DNA from: Haberlea rhodopensis
Taxonomy: Eukaryota > Streptophyta > Magnoliopsida > Lamiales > Gesneriaceae
Direction of reading: 5' to 3'
Length of the DNA: 64,000 nucleotides
Assembly: GCA_907163345.1 (NCBI GenBank)
Contig: CAJQUN010000002.1
Span: 42,633,754-42,697,753, forward strand
Shown here in pieces: positions 1 to 12,779 of the stretch (its first letter is position 1; every line of letters begins with the position of its first letter). The translations under genes were made by a program, and so were the position numbers. A model generated the notes under the pieces. That model had not been told where the DNA came from. It searched no databases and saw only the letters and a list, made by a program, of their open reading frames with translations.

Positions 1-479
1 GGTAATCAATCATTAACGGCTGTAGTTTTTATTGATTAGATTTATCGAACTCACTAGTTTTGAAATCTATCATTGATTTAATCATTACCGGCTGTAGTTT
101 TGATTAGAGATTTGATAAGGGTCGGATTGAATGATGTTTTCTCTTTGACTACGATTAAGGTGGGTAGGAATTCAATTTCCAATCGATGAATAATTGAAAG
201 AATTCGAATGTTAGTGATTTGATGATCAAGAGAGAATTTTCCAAAAGTAAAGTTGACCGAAAACCCGCTTCACTCTCATAAGTTTTAACCGTTTTAGTTA
301 ATCTCGTTAATTAATTTAATTCTTAAAATTTGCTTAGTAGTAATCACTCAACTCAAAACCCCCTTTTTACTATTCATTTTAAATTGACACGAAAAAAATA
401 CTACCTTCCCTGTGGGATCGATCCCTACTCTCGCTACTACATACTTTTGCTATTAACTTGAGAAGGGTTAATTTGGGCG
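1..479. other. Non-coding flank left of the Copia fragment
   Basis: No gene is visible here. The segment has two related AT-rich stretches near 1-110 (a shared 'cattaccggctgtag'-like string occurs twice). At 405-480 it contains a 'cctgtgggatcgatccctactc' type sequence (shortened here) like those often found in plant LTR-retrotransposon leaders. The Copia coding similarity stops abruptly at about 480, so this is probably a different element or host DNA joined to a truncated Copia copy. Assignment is inference only. Confidence 0.35.
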
Positions 480-1860
480 TACGCGATAAGCGCTACCATG
501 TACCAGAAATTGATACGCACTACTATCTTGCGCATATCCGATAAATACACAATCCATTGTCCTAGGTCCTATCCTAGTTCGTTTAGGATGAGGAATTGGT
601 ACCTTTGCTAGACAGCCCCAAACCCTTAAAAACTTGTAGCTATGTGCGCGACCCCCACAATTCCTAAGGCGTTTTATCCAACTTTTTATGTGGTATTCTG
701 TTTAACACATAGTTCGCAAAAAGCAGAGCTTCACCCTACAAGTTCCGAGGTAAGTCAGAACTTATAAGCATTGCATTCATCATTTTCTTAAGCGTTCTAT
801 TCTTCCTTTCAGCAATATTATTTTGCTCGGGAGAATAGGGCGCAGTGTTTTGATGAATAATGCCACTCTCAGCACATATTTGTTCAAATGGTTACTGATA
901 TTCACCGCCTCGGTCACTTTGAAGAATTTTAATCTTTTTATCGAGTTGATTCTCAACTTCATTATTGTAGTGAATGAACATGTCTATTGCTTCGTCTTTA
1001 CTTCTCATTAAGTAGACATAACAATATCTTGTACAATCGTCGATAAAAGTTATGAAATAATTTTTACCGCCTCTAGATTGTACATATTTTAGATCGCATA
1101 CATCCGTATGGATCATGTTTAACTGTTCGGTGCTTCGCACAATTGAGTGGAATGAAGACTTGGTTAATTTGGCCTCTACACAAGTCTCACACTTGTGTTT
1201 ATGATTGATGTTAAATTTTGGTAATATATTAAGCGACATTAGCCTTTGTAAAAATTTATAATTCACATGTTCTAATCTACCATGCCACAAATGTAACAGC
1301 TCACAAGAATAATCAAACTTTAAAGTTTTATTAGCCACATTGGCAACAGTCATTACATTACTTGTGCTAGCCTCATTGGCTGCATTTACATCAATCTCAA
1401 CCTCTATACTAGACTTTGCCTTGGGAGCTAGAGTCATTACAGTAATCTTGAAGAGGTTATTGACCAAGTAGCCTTTGCCCACGAACATACCACCCTTGGA
1501 CAGAATGACTTTGTCGGATTCAAACATGAGCCGAAAGACTTTCTTGTTCGGCGCTGCTCCCGAGATTAGATTCTTTCGGATCTCTGGCACGTGGAGCACC
1601 TCGGTAAAACAACTATTTGCCGTAAGTCATCTTTAGCACAACCGTCCCCTTGCCTTCAACTTTTGAGACTGCTGAATTTCTCATGTAGCAGTGCTCATCA
1701 TTTACTGGTTGATAGGTCTTAAACATTCATTTGTTGGCGCATATGTGGCGAGTAGCCCCAGTGTCCACCCACCATTCCTTAGAGTTTCCACCAACAAGGT
1801 TCACCTCCAACACCACAGCAGTCAGATGTATGTCATCCATGTTGGAGCTCAGGTTGTCCT
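480..1860 (-). pseudogene. Copia protease and integrase, broken
   Basis: The protease active-site motif is visible near 1,735-1,775 (WWVDTGATRHIC), outside any long open frame. The longest open segment, 892-1,599, holds the GAG-pre-integrase zinc region (HLWHGRLEHVNY ... CETCVEAKLTKSSF) and the first catalytic part of integrase (HTDVCDLKY, then FIDDCTRYCYVYLM). The next Asp lies in SDRGGEYQ. A frame change at about 890 leads to the rest of the core (780-962) and then to the conserved VWGCLAKVPIPHPKRT region near 560-625. The reading ends near 480. Family function: cleavage of the Gag-Pol precursor and insertion of element cDNA. It is inactive here. Confidence 0.85.
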
Positions 1861-2898
1861 CAGCAATGTGGGCATGAGAAGGTCTCTTGCCTTTGCCTTA
1901 GGACTGCCTTCCTTTTACCCTCATTGATTTGGCATTGAGTGCAATCCTTGGCCTTATGGTTAGGTTTACCGCACACATAACAGTCATCGGTGAACCTCAT
2001 GTTCTGAGTATCTCCCTTGGAATCGAAAGTGTGTTTGCGCTTATTCCCGCGGGAGCTGTCCCCAACTTCATCCACGTTGGCTTTGGAAATCATTCCAATT
2101 GATTTCTTGTCAACTTTTTGGCTGTCTTCTTGATGCGAAGACTCATGATAAGGTCCTCGAGACTCATCATCTTTCGCTTGTGCTTCAGATAGCTCTTGAA
2201 GTCCTTCCAAGATGATGGTAATTTTTCAATCATCATTGCCACTTGGAGGGCATCATTTAGCCATATACATTCGGCAGCAAGTTCATGTATCATATCAGCT
2301 GCAGCTCTTTTCATTGCTCAACAACGCTCTTATCATCTACCATTCGATAGTCATGGAACCGTCCGGCTATAAATTTCTTTGCGCCTGTGTCTTCATCTTT
2401 GGACTTCATTTCTAACGATTCCCGAAGATCACTCACAGTTTCTTTGGGGGAATACACATTGAAAATTGCATCGTCAAGAGAATTCAATACATAATTATGA
2501 CAGAGGTAGTCGCACTCAGCCACGATTCGACTATTACAGCAGATTGATGATCCTCTTTGTCCTCCACTGAGAAACCTGGTCAAGTTCAAGGTGGTCAAGA
2601 AGAACATCATCTTTTGCTGCCAACGTTTAAAGTTGGAACCTTTGAACTTTTCATACTCAGCAGAATGTGAAAAGTCGGGTAGGTGAAAAGTCATTTCAGA
2701 AATCCGAGTAGTAAAAAGATAGGGCTTCCTTCGCGGCAGGGACACGCGCGACGCGAGGAGCCGAGCGGACGGACGTACGACGTGCGAGGGGCACCCATCT
2801 TTTCTACTTAAGTATACTCTATTGATTAGTTTATCAATATAAACAAACCATAAGTGTCTCAAAATTCCAAAGTGGGATTTCTTTAGCCAATTTACCAT
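1861..2898 (-). pseudogene. Copia gag (UBN2-type) with zinc knuckle, broken
   Basis: Degenerate capsid/nucleocapsid gene. The N-terminal part (about 2,311-2,720) carries 'EKFKGSNFKRWQQKM' and a downstream 'NSLDDAIFNVYSPKETV' block, typical of plant Copia gag (DUF4219/UBN2 families). Reading then shifts frame near 2,310 and again near 2,200. The C-terminal piece has one CCHC zinc knuckle, CYVCGKPNHKAKDC (C-X2-C-X4-H-X4-C), at about 1,935-1,980. Upstream, 2,720-2,800 is unusually GC-rich and does not look like gag. At least two frame breaks make this non-functional. Confidence 0.8.
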
Positions 2899-3676
2899 TC
2901 AAATTCACTTACCAAATTTTGTTCTCAGTAACAAAACATTTGGGCTTTTCAATAATTAATCTTTCAATAATTAATTATAACAGCACGGACTATGGCATTT
3001 GCATCGACGGTCTCTCACATTTGGCATGCACGGAACTCCAAGCTATTGTAAGTCGAGTCACTGATGCTCAAGCAACTTTTTTTAGAATACAAATCCATGT
3101 ATTTCAATGTTTGCATAGTCAATTTCCAAACGACTTCTATTAGGGATTCATAGGTGTCTATTTTGCCTTTATGCATTTGATGTATTTTGTATGAAACTTT
3201 GAGATGAGTAATATATTTATTCACGCATAAAAAAAGGTAGTATGTTAATTTCGTTTGCTGGCCATATTACCAGACCATATGGTCGGTATAAGGCCCTCAC
3301 ACACTATAGAATAGATAGATAGACAAGATAAAAAACAATTTCAAAATTACCACCATATTTTATATATAAAAACGACTGCACATGCACGCGTTGCAATATT
3401 ACCTTCCTTGCATATTATCATACTGCCCTCGACAAGATTCATATTATTATTATTATTATTATGATAAAGTCTGGAATGAAGTCTCAAGGTCCAATGAGCA
3501 CAATCCAGTCTATTATTTATAGTTTACCGCTTTCCAAGTATAACACCCAGGTCACCACCGCCAAGAATTTAACTCACCGTTGTTCCCTCAGACATCTTGA
3601 TTTCCTCCATTGTTTTGGGACGATGATTCAATGCAGATTGAGGATGATATACAGCAAGAAAGATTATCATGGAAGG
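2899..3676. other. Non-coding spacer with ATT microsatellite
   Basis: No gene or element boundary recognised. An (ATT)n microsatellite lies at about 3,443-3,461. A short duplicated string ('tttcaataattaat') occurs at about 2,945-2,975. This is the flank into which the hAT element inserted. Confidence 0.5.
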
Positions 3677-3684
3677 GTTCGTGA
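3677..3684 (+). repeat. Left target-site duplication of hAT element (GTTCGTGA)
   Basis: GTTCGTGA directly abuts the outward terminal sequence TAGGGCTGTTACAGG. The matching copy, GTTCATGA, lies at 21,471-21,478 (7 of 8 identical). hAT transposases make 8-bp duplications. Confidence 0.75.
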
Positions 3685-3869
3685 TAGGGCTGTTACAGGA
3701 CCAGTTTGGACCGGTTCCCACAGATCCCGATTTTGGATTTTTTGAAACAAGACCAATCCGGTTGAAAACCAGATTGGATCCGCTGCTGGGACCACCGATT
3801 TTGGGTTGGTAGCATTTCCAACTCGAATCGGATAAATTAAATTAAAAAAATCTTTTAAAAAAAAACTAT

Positions 3870-3985
3870 GCCAAGCGATCGATCGGTGTCTTGTGGCCGA
3901 ACGATCGTGTGTCAACGAGAGTTAATTACAACTCTATTTTGCACGTGATAGATCGCTCCTATGGCGTGATAGATCGCATGCTATT
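3870..3985. repeat. Cluster of GATCGATC-type palindromes in hAT arm
   Basis: Four related sites lie within 115 bp: GCGATCGATCGG near 3,875, ACGATCGT near 3,901, and two GATAGATCGC copies near 3,948 and 3,967. A poly-T run of about 18 follows (3,983-4,002). The same palindrome forms clusters in several LTRs elsewhere in the window. Its function is unknown. Confidence 0.6.
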
Positions 3986-4049
3986 TTTTTTTTTTTTTTT
4001 TGTACTTTTAATTTTGGTATGGTTTTGGACCTTTGGTATTTTTTAAAAT

Positions 4050-4304
4050 TAAAGTATTAAATATAATATTCATAGAAAATTCTTCTTCATCGATAAATGT
4101 TTAAATCAAACTTAGAACATATAATTACAAATAAGAGTTACAACAATTGAAATTAAATCAATATTCATAGAATATTGATTTAATACTTTTTAAATTTTAA
4201 AAAGTATTAAATATAATATTCATAGAAAATTCTTCTTCATCGATAAATGTTTAAATCAAACTTAGAACATATAATTACAAATAAGAGTTACAACAATTGA
4301 AATA
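4050..4304 (+). repeat. Direct repeat of about 105 bp in hAT 3' region
   Basis: A segment starting 'aaagtattaaatataatatt' at about 4,050-4,153 is repeated almost exactly at about 4,201-4,304, separated by about 45 bp of AT-rich sequence. It lies downstream of the transposase stop. It is a local duplication with no visible function. Confidence 0.8.
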
Positions 4305-4340
4305 TTATTACTCCTTGTAGTTTATGAGTATTGTTTTAGC

Positions 4341-6351
4341 TTATTCTTCTTTCTCTTCAGAATGATGCATTTCGAATTCATCTATTGCTCCTTCTCTTCT
4401 ATTCTTACGTTCGGCTCCAAACCAATCTTTGAGTAATGTAAGAATGCATAATGAATCAGCAGCAAGACTGCTTCTATAGTCTCCCATTATTCGGTTACGT
4501 GTTGAGAAGGTTGATTGCGATGCAACGCTTGATGCTTGTACCGCGAACATGTCTCTAGCCATTGAAGCTAAGACTGAATATTGTCTTGCATTCATCTTCC
4601 ACAAATTGTAATATTTCGAAGTGTTCTTCTATTCGAAATTCTTGATTGAGAAAAAATTGCAACTCAGTAGACATCTTAGAAGAGATTCCTCGTCCCTTAA
4701 GTTTTTCCTTCCGAGACTCCTTAGCAAATTTATCCTTCCTTTTGAATGATCTATGTCTTCTTGTTCAACCTCCATTTGTTGCGATTCTCCTCTTACATGC
4801 TCACTGTAATAAGATTCAAATATTTTTTTAGAGAAACTGCATTATTGACGTCTTTAGATCGTCAACATCCTACTCCAAAAACTGTGAATAGTACTCAAAA
4901 AATGTTTCAAATGGCGTGCACATGTTGTATTTTTTAAATTTAGTCTCCATTGCAGCAACAAAAAAAAAATCATATCCTCATCCTCTCTAAACTCTATAAA
5001 TTTACATAACATTTGAAATAGTAATGGAAGAAAATAAATAGAGGTAGGATAGGAAGCACCGGAGAAACGTTCGGTTGTTTATTCAAAAGTATGATACACA
5101 ATTACTAACAAACTCTCAATCACCATCATCCAAATATATACTTTCATTAGTATCAGCTTTTTGGTTTGAATTATAAAATGTAGTTAAAAGTTCTTTAAAG
5201 ATAACATAGAATTCAACATATTGTACAAAGAATTCCAACGAGTTGTTATTGGCGATGGAAAAAGAAGATGAATCAAACCATTAGATATACATGTTTTGTT
5301 TCCAATCACGCTTAATACAATTCGTACGTAATCATTTAGCACAATATTTCATTTTTCCAATACTTAGTGACTCAGTCTTCATAACCAACTTTCACGGACA
5401 AATTAATAATATGACATGCACATCTAACATGAAAAAAATACATCGTCAAACATTGGTTTCATATAAACTTTTAAATCACGCATCACAGAGTTGTTATTCG
5501 AGGCGTTGTCTAAGGTGATTGAAAACATTTGATCTTGAATTCCATAAGTTCTCCAAAATTCAATATATATTTTGCAAATATATATACAGTATGTGCAGAA
5601 TCTAATGCATCTAAAGATAAAATACGTTTTTGCATACACCAATTTTTATCAATCCAATGACAAGTCACGACAAGAAATGAATCCATTTTAACATTTGTCC
5701 AAATATCGGTTGTCAAACTTACCCTACACGGCAAATTGGAAAGATGCTCAATCAAGGTAGTTCTATATTCAAGAAACATTTCCTTACAATTTTTCTTTAA
5801 TATGTGCCTACAAATATGTTTAAACATAGGTTGTAGATGAAGTAAATTCAATAAATCCATCATGTTCTTGCTTCCTACTAATTGGTTGTAGTGTCGCGTC
5901 ATCAAAATTATATTTTTTTGTTAAGTGTTTTTTATATGTTCCCGTGCCTCCACCTGAACCTCCAATTTTATATGTGTATGTTGTTTTACATAATTTACAA
6001 ATCATAATATATTCATATGTACCTTCTTTTTGAGCGATATCAAAATGATCACATACCTTACTTCTTTCTTGGCACGACTCCTTGCTCTACTCGCTGACGC
6101 CGCGGTAGCCGTTCCGGATGGCTCGACTTATGGTATCTGATAGGTACCAGAAGATTAGACTTGGAATTGTTCGGTTCTTGATCTTCGATGTTCATTGGTG
6201 GACATGCATCATCAATGTCAGCAAATAAATCATAATCTTCATTTAACTCGGGAATTGGCACCGACAAATTCATCGCCGGTGAACCAACTAATTGGCTACC
6301 ACCGATGCGACCACCACTGCGACCACCGGTACGAGATGAAGATGTCATCAT
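4341..6351 (-). pseudogene. hAT transposase (BED finger, RICESLEEPER-like), broken
   Basis: Decayed minus-strand transposase. The N-terminal piece (6,058-6,351) starts at a plausible ATG and is Gly/Arg/Ser-rich. Next comes a BED-type zinc finger at about 5,930-6,005 (CKLCKTTY ... HLTKKY). The middle piece (5,510-5,905) contains 'SLTTDIWTNVKMDSFLVVTCHWID', here in the usual hAT position after the BED finger (key residues LTTDIWT). A frameshifted continuation includes ITLDNASNN (5,424-5,642). The stretch 4,605-5,423 is too degenerate to follow. The C-terminal hATC dimerisation domain is clear at 4,341-4,604 (ASSVASQSTFSTRNRIMGDY). Family function: DNA binding and cut-and-paste transposition. 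Frame breaks rule out activity. Confidence 0.85.
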
Positions 6352-6428
6352 GATAATACTAATCTATTGTGGTTTTAAAATGTAATTTAACAAATAATAA
6401 TGAACAATTTATAACTTTGATAGATAAC

Positions 6429-6443
6429 TGAGAGAATGAATAA
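6429..6443 (+). repeat. 15-bp direct repeat at left edge of Gypsy complex
   Basis: TGAGAGAATGAATAA occurs here and at 21,050-21,064, at the two edges of the Gypsy material inside the hAT element. It is longer than the 4-6 bp duplication an LTR integrase makes, so its origin is unclear. Confidence 0.6.
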
Positions 6444-7194
6444 CGACACCGGCGTTATTCCCAAATTAAAAATTCGAAAACAACAAGCATCGGATACAGA
6501 TATCCAATAAACCAGTCTTTTATTCCATAAACAAACTTTAATTGTATTTACAACTGAACTGATATTAATTTAAGACTGGTTTACAACCGATTGAAAATAC
6601 AAAACGGTGCGGAATCATAAACTAATAAAACTAATTTAATCATTGGTAATGGCAGACTTCATGTCAGCAGGAATAGATCACCATCCCTAAAATCGATATT
6701 GTTCATCATCTCCTACTTCTGACTCAATCTTATCTGGGGAGGGGCGTAAGGAATGAGTGTTTTGGGAAACACCCAGCAAACAAGGGACAATCGATATGAC
6801 AATAATAATACATATTCATAATTTTTCCAAAATATATATCATAATCGAACATAAACTGATATGAATACATCTTAGCATAATTGCTCCCAACGAGCCATGA
6901 ATTATCATAATTGCTCACATCAAGCCATAACATAACATATCATATCAGCAATACTTTTCATATACGTTTAGCACAATAAATCCTCTAATTTCCTCTTGGT
7001 ACAGATATCAGTCTCTAGACTCAATCTTACTAGAGATGAGGTTATGACATCATATCACCCACGAATAAAGGGTCCGGACTTCCCAGAACAATGGTTAACC
7101 ACCGTATCAGGTCATGTAAACGGTTATAATCCCACAGTATCAGGGCCATAAAGAATTCCTTCCAATCAGATTTCAAAATTTAGAGTATTCTATA
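6444..7194 (-). repeat. Partial Gypsy LTR-like segment of element B
   Basis: On the minus strand this holds a 'ttgctgggtgtttcccaaaa' segment followed by a CCCTCCCC block (6,735-6,785), a kind of sequence common near the ends of plant Gypsy LTRs, and ends with GGGAATAACGCCGGTGTCG. It is probably the 3' LTR end of the same chromovirus whose pol lies at 16,119-20,263. It joins A-type sequence at 7,194/7,195. No second copy of this LTR exists in the window to prove it. Confidence 0.5.
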
Positions 7195-7976
7195 CATCGA
7201 CGACGCAATTATATCCATTGCCTCGAATTATCGGCATAAATATGGACTCAAGAGGTGACTCACATCATATGCAGTACTTTGTTCCTTTCGGACTCAAGAG
7301 GTCACTCACATCGCATGTAGCACTTTGTTCCTTTCGGACGGTCACTCACATCGCATGTATCACTTTGTTCCTTACGGACCCAAGAGGTGACTCACATCGT
7401 ATGCAGTACTTTGTTCCTTTAGGACTCAAGAGGTCACCCACATCGCATGTAGCACTTTGTTCCTTTCGGACTCAAGAGGTGACTCACATCGTATGCAGTA
7501 TTTTGTTCCTTTAGGACTCAAGAGGTCACTCACATCGCATGTAGCACTTTGTTCCTTTCGGACTCAAGAGGTGACTCACATATACATTCATTCTTATTAT
7601 CACAACGTAATCATACCCGGTCATCACTTTGTCTGTTGCCACATAGCAAGACACAGTAGTGTCCATCATTTCTTGCCCTCAGACAGCCTATCCCATTTCT
7701 CATTCCCAACAAAATCAAGTTTCTCAACAATGTACGCATATATATAATATGTGCACATTTATCCTTCCATTGGTAACTATATCAAAACATTACAACTTCA
7801 CATTCACCCAATGAATACTATAAAAATAGTTGCCCACTTATTGTCATCGTCAAACAACATCACTGCAGTGGGTATGTTTATTACCATCCCAGTTATCGTT
7901 CAATATCACACTCTCGTATTCCACATGATCCTGTAACCACAATGGTTAGCAATAACACAATTCTCCATCACTTCAT
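7195..7976 (-). mobile_element. Internal-region fragment of LTR element A (left copy)
   Basis: This repeats 12,928-13,737 with high identity, including the 46-bp minisatellite. It is non-coding. It runs into the left A LTR at 7,977 through a deletion that removed the primer binding site and the LTR's end. In the right copy those lie between two ATCATAA repeats (13,738 and 13,953). Confidence 0.75.
7245..7585 (-). repeat. 46-bp minisatellite, left array
   Basis: About seven tandem units of about 46 bp, two of them incomplete. Two unit types alternate: one with 'gtcactcacatcgcatgtag' and one with 'gtgactcacatcgtatgcag', both followed by 'tactttgttcct' or 'cactttgttcct'. The period is not a multiple of 3, so the repeating open frames across it are by-products and not a gene. 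Confidence 0.9.
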
Positions 7977-10189
7977 ATCATAACATGTCCGTCATATAAA
8001 ATTTGAAGCAAAATCCCCTCAAACTCTTGACAACATTCGAGACTCAACATGCAAGTCAATCATGCAATAGTCACTCTCAATTTGATTGCATGCACACTTA
8101 AATGAAAAGAGGAAAATCAACTTCTTATACAATCCATATGCATGTACCATGATGCTCATAGGCGAGCATTAAATAGATGCATATTTAAATATATAAGGTC
8201 GCGTTCTCAATACCAATACTGGTGCCTCATCTCAGGGAGCATCCTCGTACATAGTTCGGACCCCTTGCTAGTGCCAATTCCAATATCAATGTCAACCTGT
8301 TTTACCTGTTTCAACAGAAACAACACACACATAGGGTGAGCACACCAATAACAAATTCTCAATCATCAGTTTCACAGTTTATAATTCACAAAATGTAAAG
8401 CTGGAACTGTAATGTCAATAATACTTCTTGTGTATGCCACAATCATATGGATCTCCCATGCTGTTCGTGTTCTGACAATATCAAAGATCATCAAACTCCA
8501 TGAATCAGTTATATTATTTTCAGTGATCTACTGTACTCATAACAATCGATAGAAAGCAAACCATTGCAATAATAATTCATAATGATGACATGCATCTCAT
8601 TCATCAATTGTATAGTCATAGCTCATCATATCATATGGCTAGCTCAAAGGCGATAACATTCTCATTTCTCGCACGCTCAACAGCGGCGGCATCATATCCA
8701 TCACTCGCTCCATGGCGACAATATTCCCATTCCATAATAATAATATGTGGCATTTCCATATCGCATAGCATAATTAGAAATTCATCAATACGAGAATATA
8801 TCCAATGCGCATAATCTTAATACGTTTACCTCTGCTCGTACGCTACACGTACCTTAAAGTCGACGACAGATTTGGACATCTTTTATAACCGGAGTCTCGC
8901 AGTCTCGTACATTTGATTATCGATTCAATATCAGTACTTCATTATTGACTCCTACAACCATACCACACATATCATATAGACTCCTCATGCCTCCTATCAA
9001 AATCAGTAGCAATTTACCATACTTTGTGAATTATTCAAACCATTCCATTTTATTCTTCATTAATCTGGGTTACCAATTTACTCGGGCATGCATTATATTT
9101 CTTTCCAAGGTTCAACTCATGCAACCTAAATTGATTGTGTAGTATTAGCATGTAGGAAACATCATAAATATACCATGAAACAATGCATCATAACTTTCCA
9201 AGCAAAAAAAACTTTTCAAAATTTTGATGCTCGCGATCGATCGCCTACACCTCGCGATCGATCGCATAAACTCACTGCAGGCGATCGATCGCCGAGCTGG
9301 TTTCTCGCCCAATAATTGGAGGGCTTCGCGCTCGCACGTCATAGCGATCGATCGTCGAGCTCTGCTCCTCCTAAAATTCTCCATTTTTGTGTACAAGCTC
9401 CATCCAACACATATACCATGAAGTATACTACTCCTTTCTCAACTACAATACATAAAAACACTTCAAAACACAACTTACTCTTATTATTCTCAACCCATTA
9501 ACTCCATTCAACTCATAACCAAAGTATCCAACACAAAATCTACATAATGATATTAAGAGCTTAACACTTTAATAATCTTACCACTTTGATCCCATAACCA
9601 AGGTAGTGTTAGAATCCACAAGTTCCATGCATCATAAGCATTCAAGAAGAAGCCAGAAGGGATAAGGTTTTTGAGAGAAGAGTTGTAGAGATTTGTGTGT
9701 GTAGATGGTGTAAGTGTGTGCAATACTTAACTTGTGGTGCATGAGGATTGAGTGGCTATAACAAGCTCTTGCCTCTAATCCAACTCCCCTCCACTTATCA
9801 TGCATTAGCTAGCTTATTAGGACTTAAATCAAGATGCTTAGCAACGTAATAATATCAAAGATATAATTAAGCCTTAATTCCTATGGTCATGCATGATTAT
9901 TTCCAATCCATTCCATTTCAACACATTTCATCAATCATAATTATTTTACTCAACTTCAAATAAAACTCCCATTTGATTAAGTCAACCCATACCGATGTTT
10001 GCCTCCATATCGAGTGCAAATACAGTTACATAGTTTATTGCATAATTACCAAAATTAAGTTTTTGTAATATTCTACCACATTCGATTATCTCTAACCGAG
10101 TTTAAATCATAACGATGTTCAATCGTACTTACTTATTAATTATCGCATTAATTCAATTTAATTTGGGTAGTTAAGTTTTAGGTATTATA
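7977..10189 (-). repeat. LTR of element A, left copy (3' LTR)
   Basis: Matches 13,953-16,118 almost throughout. The element-sense start is at 10,189 (TATAATACC, mutated from TGTAATACC), directly after the internal 3' end 'tcgaggacaaaattttatta' (10,190-10,225). About 94 bp of the LTR's terminal end are missing at 7,977. It contains the GTACGT inverted-repeat box (8,834-8,857) and a palindrome cluster (9,233-9,355). Confidence 0.8.
9233..9355. repeat. GCGATCGATCGC palindrome cluster in A LTR (left)
   Basis: Perfect 12-mers at 9,233, 9,254 and 9,281, and a one-base variant (GCGATCGATCGT) at 9,344. Spacing is 21, 27 and 63 bp. Three CpGs lie in each 12-mer. Confidence 0.9.
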
Positions 10190-10963
10190 ATTCTTCCATA
10201 CTAATAAAATTTTGTCCTCGAAATTTCGACATACACATCTACCTCATTTGTTTAACAATTAACAATACTCATTCATTAGTATTCACGTATAAGCGTCTTA
10301 TCACATCAATTTAAAACTCCACAATTAATGTGAATTCTGCTAGGTTGATTTAAAATCTAACATTCGTCTACACACGTAACATTATAGGGCGTCAACCCAA
10401 CCTTCAAGCACTGTCTTTTCTACGGTTTCAATACTTTTAACTTCATCTTTCAAAGATCTAACATATATCTGCATTTTCATCGATGTTAATTATTTTCAGT
10501 TCACTCCAATCTTTTATTTCACATTTCTTTCAACTTTTCGTTTAACGATTTATCATCTCTTATCCAATATTAGACAAATTTCTCATAAGATCATTTAAAT
10601 TCTCTCACACATGTGTATACTCTTCCATTACGTAGCAATAGGCATCGTATATCATACGATGCCACATTTCAATTATCACATACTCTCAACATAGTATTAG
10701 TCTGATAATTTCATAATGATTTTATATGAACAGAGTTTTGTCTTATTCACAACGCTACTTCTTTCTTGCAATCAACATCGCAACTCATTTACCAACATCT
10801 CATTCTTATCCATCATCGTTATTTAGTGTCAACACACTATACAATTATTAGGCATCACATCTAAATTCTTACTCTCCCATGAGTATTTATGCCAATCATT
10901 TCAATTATTCCTTCGTTTTAAACACTTCATTTATTACATAAACATCGTTATCTCATTAGAAGT

Positions 10964-11005
<42 letters not shown>

Positions 11006-12779
11006 TATATAAATTGATAACGTCGCTCTCATCATCAGCCTATCCATTCATCACATTAATAATCCACAATATTACCCACTTTTCAATTTCATTTCATATT
11101 CAATCATTGCCTCGTGCAATGTAATTAGCCAACATAATCACATGCAATGTAATTAGCCAACATAATCTACCATATCAAATTCACACAGACATCATAATAT
11201 CATTCGAGTTTCATTTCATAAACCGTTATTCATTTTCAATAATATAATTCTTTCCTCAAAGATAAATTCTATAACACCGTAGCAATATTGAAATTGCAAA
11301 ATTTATCTCATACCTGGGTGACTGCAATTACCTCCAGTGTACCTCAGTAGCATAGTATCATGCTCATCATGGTATCTGTTCCAAAGCGTTAGCATTTCCA
11401 AATATCGTCTCCCAGCCATCGTCTGGGGTAAAATAAGTACTAGAACAAAATCATTAGAACTCATCATGTGCTCATACATAATCATGCACCTTGTCGTTCA
11501 CGCATTATCGATATCAATAATGCAGCTATCATCAACCAGGAACATTCATGCGTCAAAAGTCTCACATTCCTGTACATATCATTCTACATCATACTATCGC
11601 ATAATTGTGTGAATAAATTCAACACAAGATCAACTTCATGCATCAATGACATAGTTCCTTTCAATCATTTATTCATCAGAGCACTATGTTACGAATAGAT
11701 AACATTTCCTTATGCAGTACGTAGTCATGATTTCTCATACATCGGTCTCATTATATAACACCCTCCATCAACATCCGATGTCAAATTATTACTGGAACAT
11801 TCATTAGAAATTATTACATGCATATATGATCATCTATATGTCTTTCAATTACTAACTCAATCTCAATCATAATAAATCAGTTAATCAGGAATGTTCAATT
11901 ACCACGTGTATTCTCATGGTGACCTGATTATTGTGTCTGTCACATCATATCTACTTCGTCATCAATCATCACATGATTATATATTGTTACAGTCATCATA
12001 CACTCGAGAATATCATTAAAATTTCACACTTACTCATGCCATTCACGATGGCCTCACACCAACCCGTGATATTCACCACGATCACACGTCCCATGACGTT
12101 CATAGTGATTCCTCATCATCTCATGACATCTCGTGTCATTCCGTGACATACTCATCCGTCTCAACCCGCACAATTATATACAACTCAATGCATATGTGAT
12201 TAATAAGTTATTAATACTACATTATACAGGTTTAGCATGCTTTCCCAGAAACAAATATCATTACATCACAATTGTATTTGACTTAATCTAATAAGTGATT
12301 AATCAATTGTCGATCTACAATACTCAAGAGTAGCACACTTTCATAACGTTAAATATCACCACATAATCAGTATCATTTCTCGATGCATACTATAGAGATG
12401 GGGGTGTTATCACTGCGGTTACATCCCGCCCTGTATCATCACTGCAACAGTAATCAAAATGAACATAGTTTCATTGTTCATCCTTTCCCCAGTCATTGAT
12501 TCTCATAATTCAACACATATCAGATGTATTCACATGTCAAATCAAATCAAATGGTATATCTCGGCATGTCAAACCGAATGAAAAGGGTTACCTCAATTCT
12601 TCGATCCCCTGGAACCTGTCAATATCCTCTTGGGTCTACCTCTCATGTACCCAAGGAAAAACCCTGTAAACATTTACAACATGACATCCACTGCCATCTG
12701 CAATCAACACATGATCATATACATTGCTAACATAATTGCAGTACATCTACATTCATTGCTAGTACGATAGCAGCATAAT

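Larger units (their letters stand above)
480..2898 (-). mobile_element. Truncated Ty1/Copia retrotransposon (gag-PR-IN)
   Basis: A minus-strand Copia remnant with the usual order gag, protease, GAG-pre-integrase, integrase. Reverse transcriptase and RNase H, which follow integrase in Copia elements, are missing because similarity ends near 480. No LTR was found on either side. Several frameshifts and stops break the polyprotein. The 'HVPEIRKNLISG' and 'VLSKGGMFVGKGYL'-type strings resemble Tork-like Copia lineages, but lineage assignment is tentative. Confidence 0.85.

Noticed and set aside
370..480. Possible Athila/Ogre-type leader on the plus strand
   Set aside because: Only a short stretch resembles plant LTR-element leaders. 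No primer site or LTR was found, so no element is called.
3677..3700. Alternative pairing of the 3,685 hAT end with the 39,281 or 38,445 hAT-like ends
   Set aside because: Terminal bases and flanking 8-mers do not match, while 21,470 matches in both.
7245..7585. Regular short repeats that could suggest a CRISPR array
   Set aside because: The repeats are directly adjoining with no unique spacers, in a plant LTR element. It is a minisatellite. The GATCGATC clusters likewise lack repeat-spacer structure.
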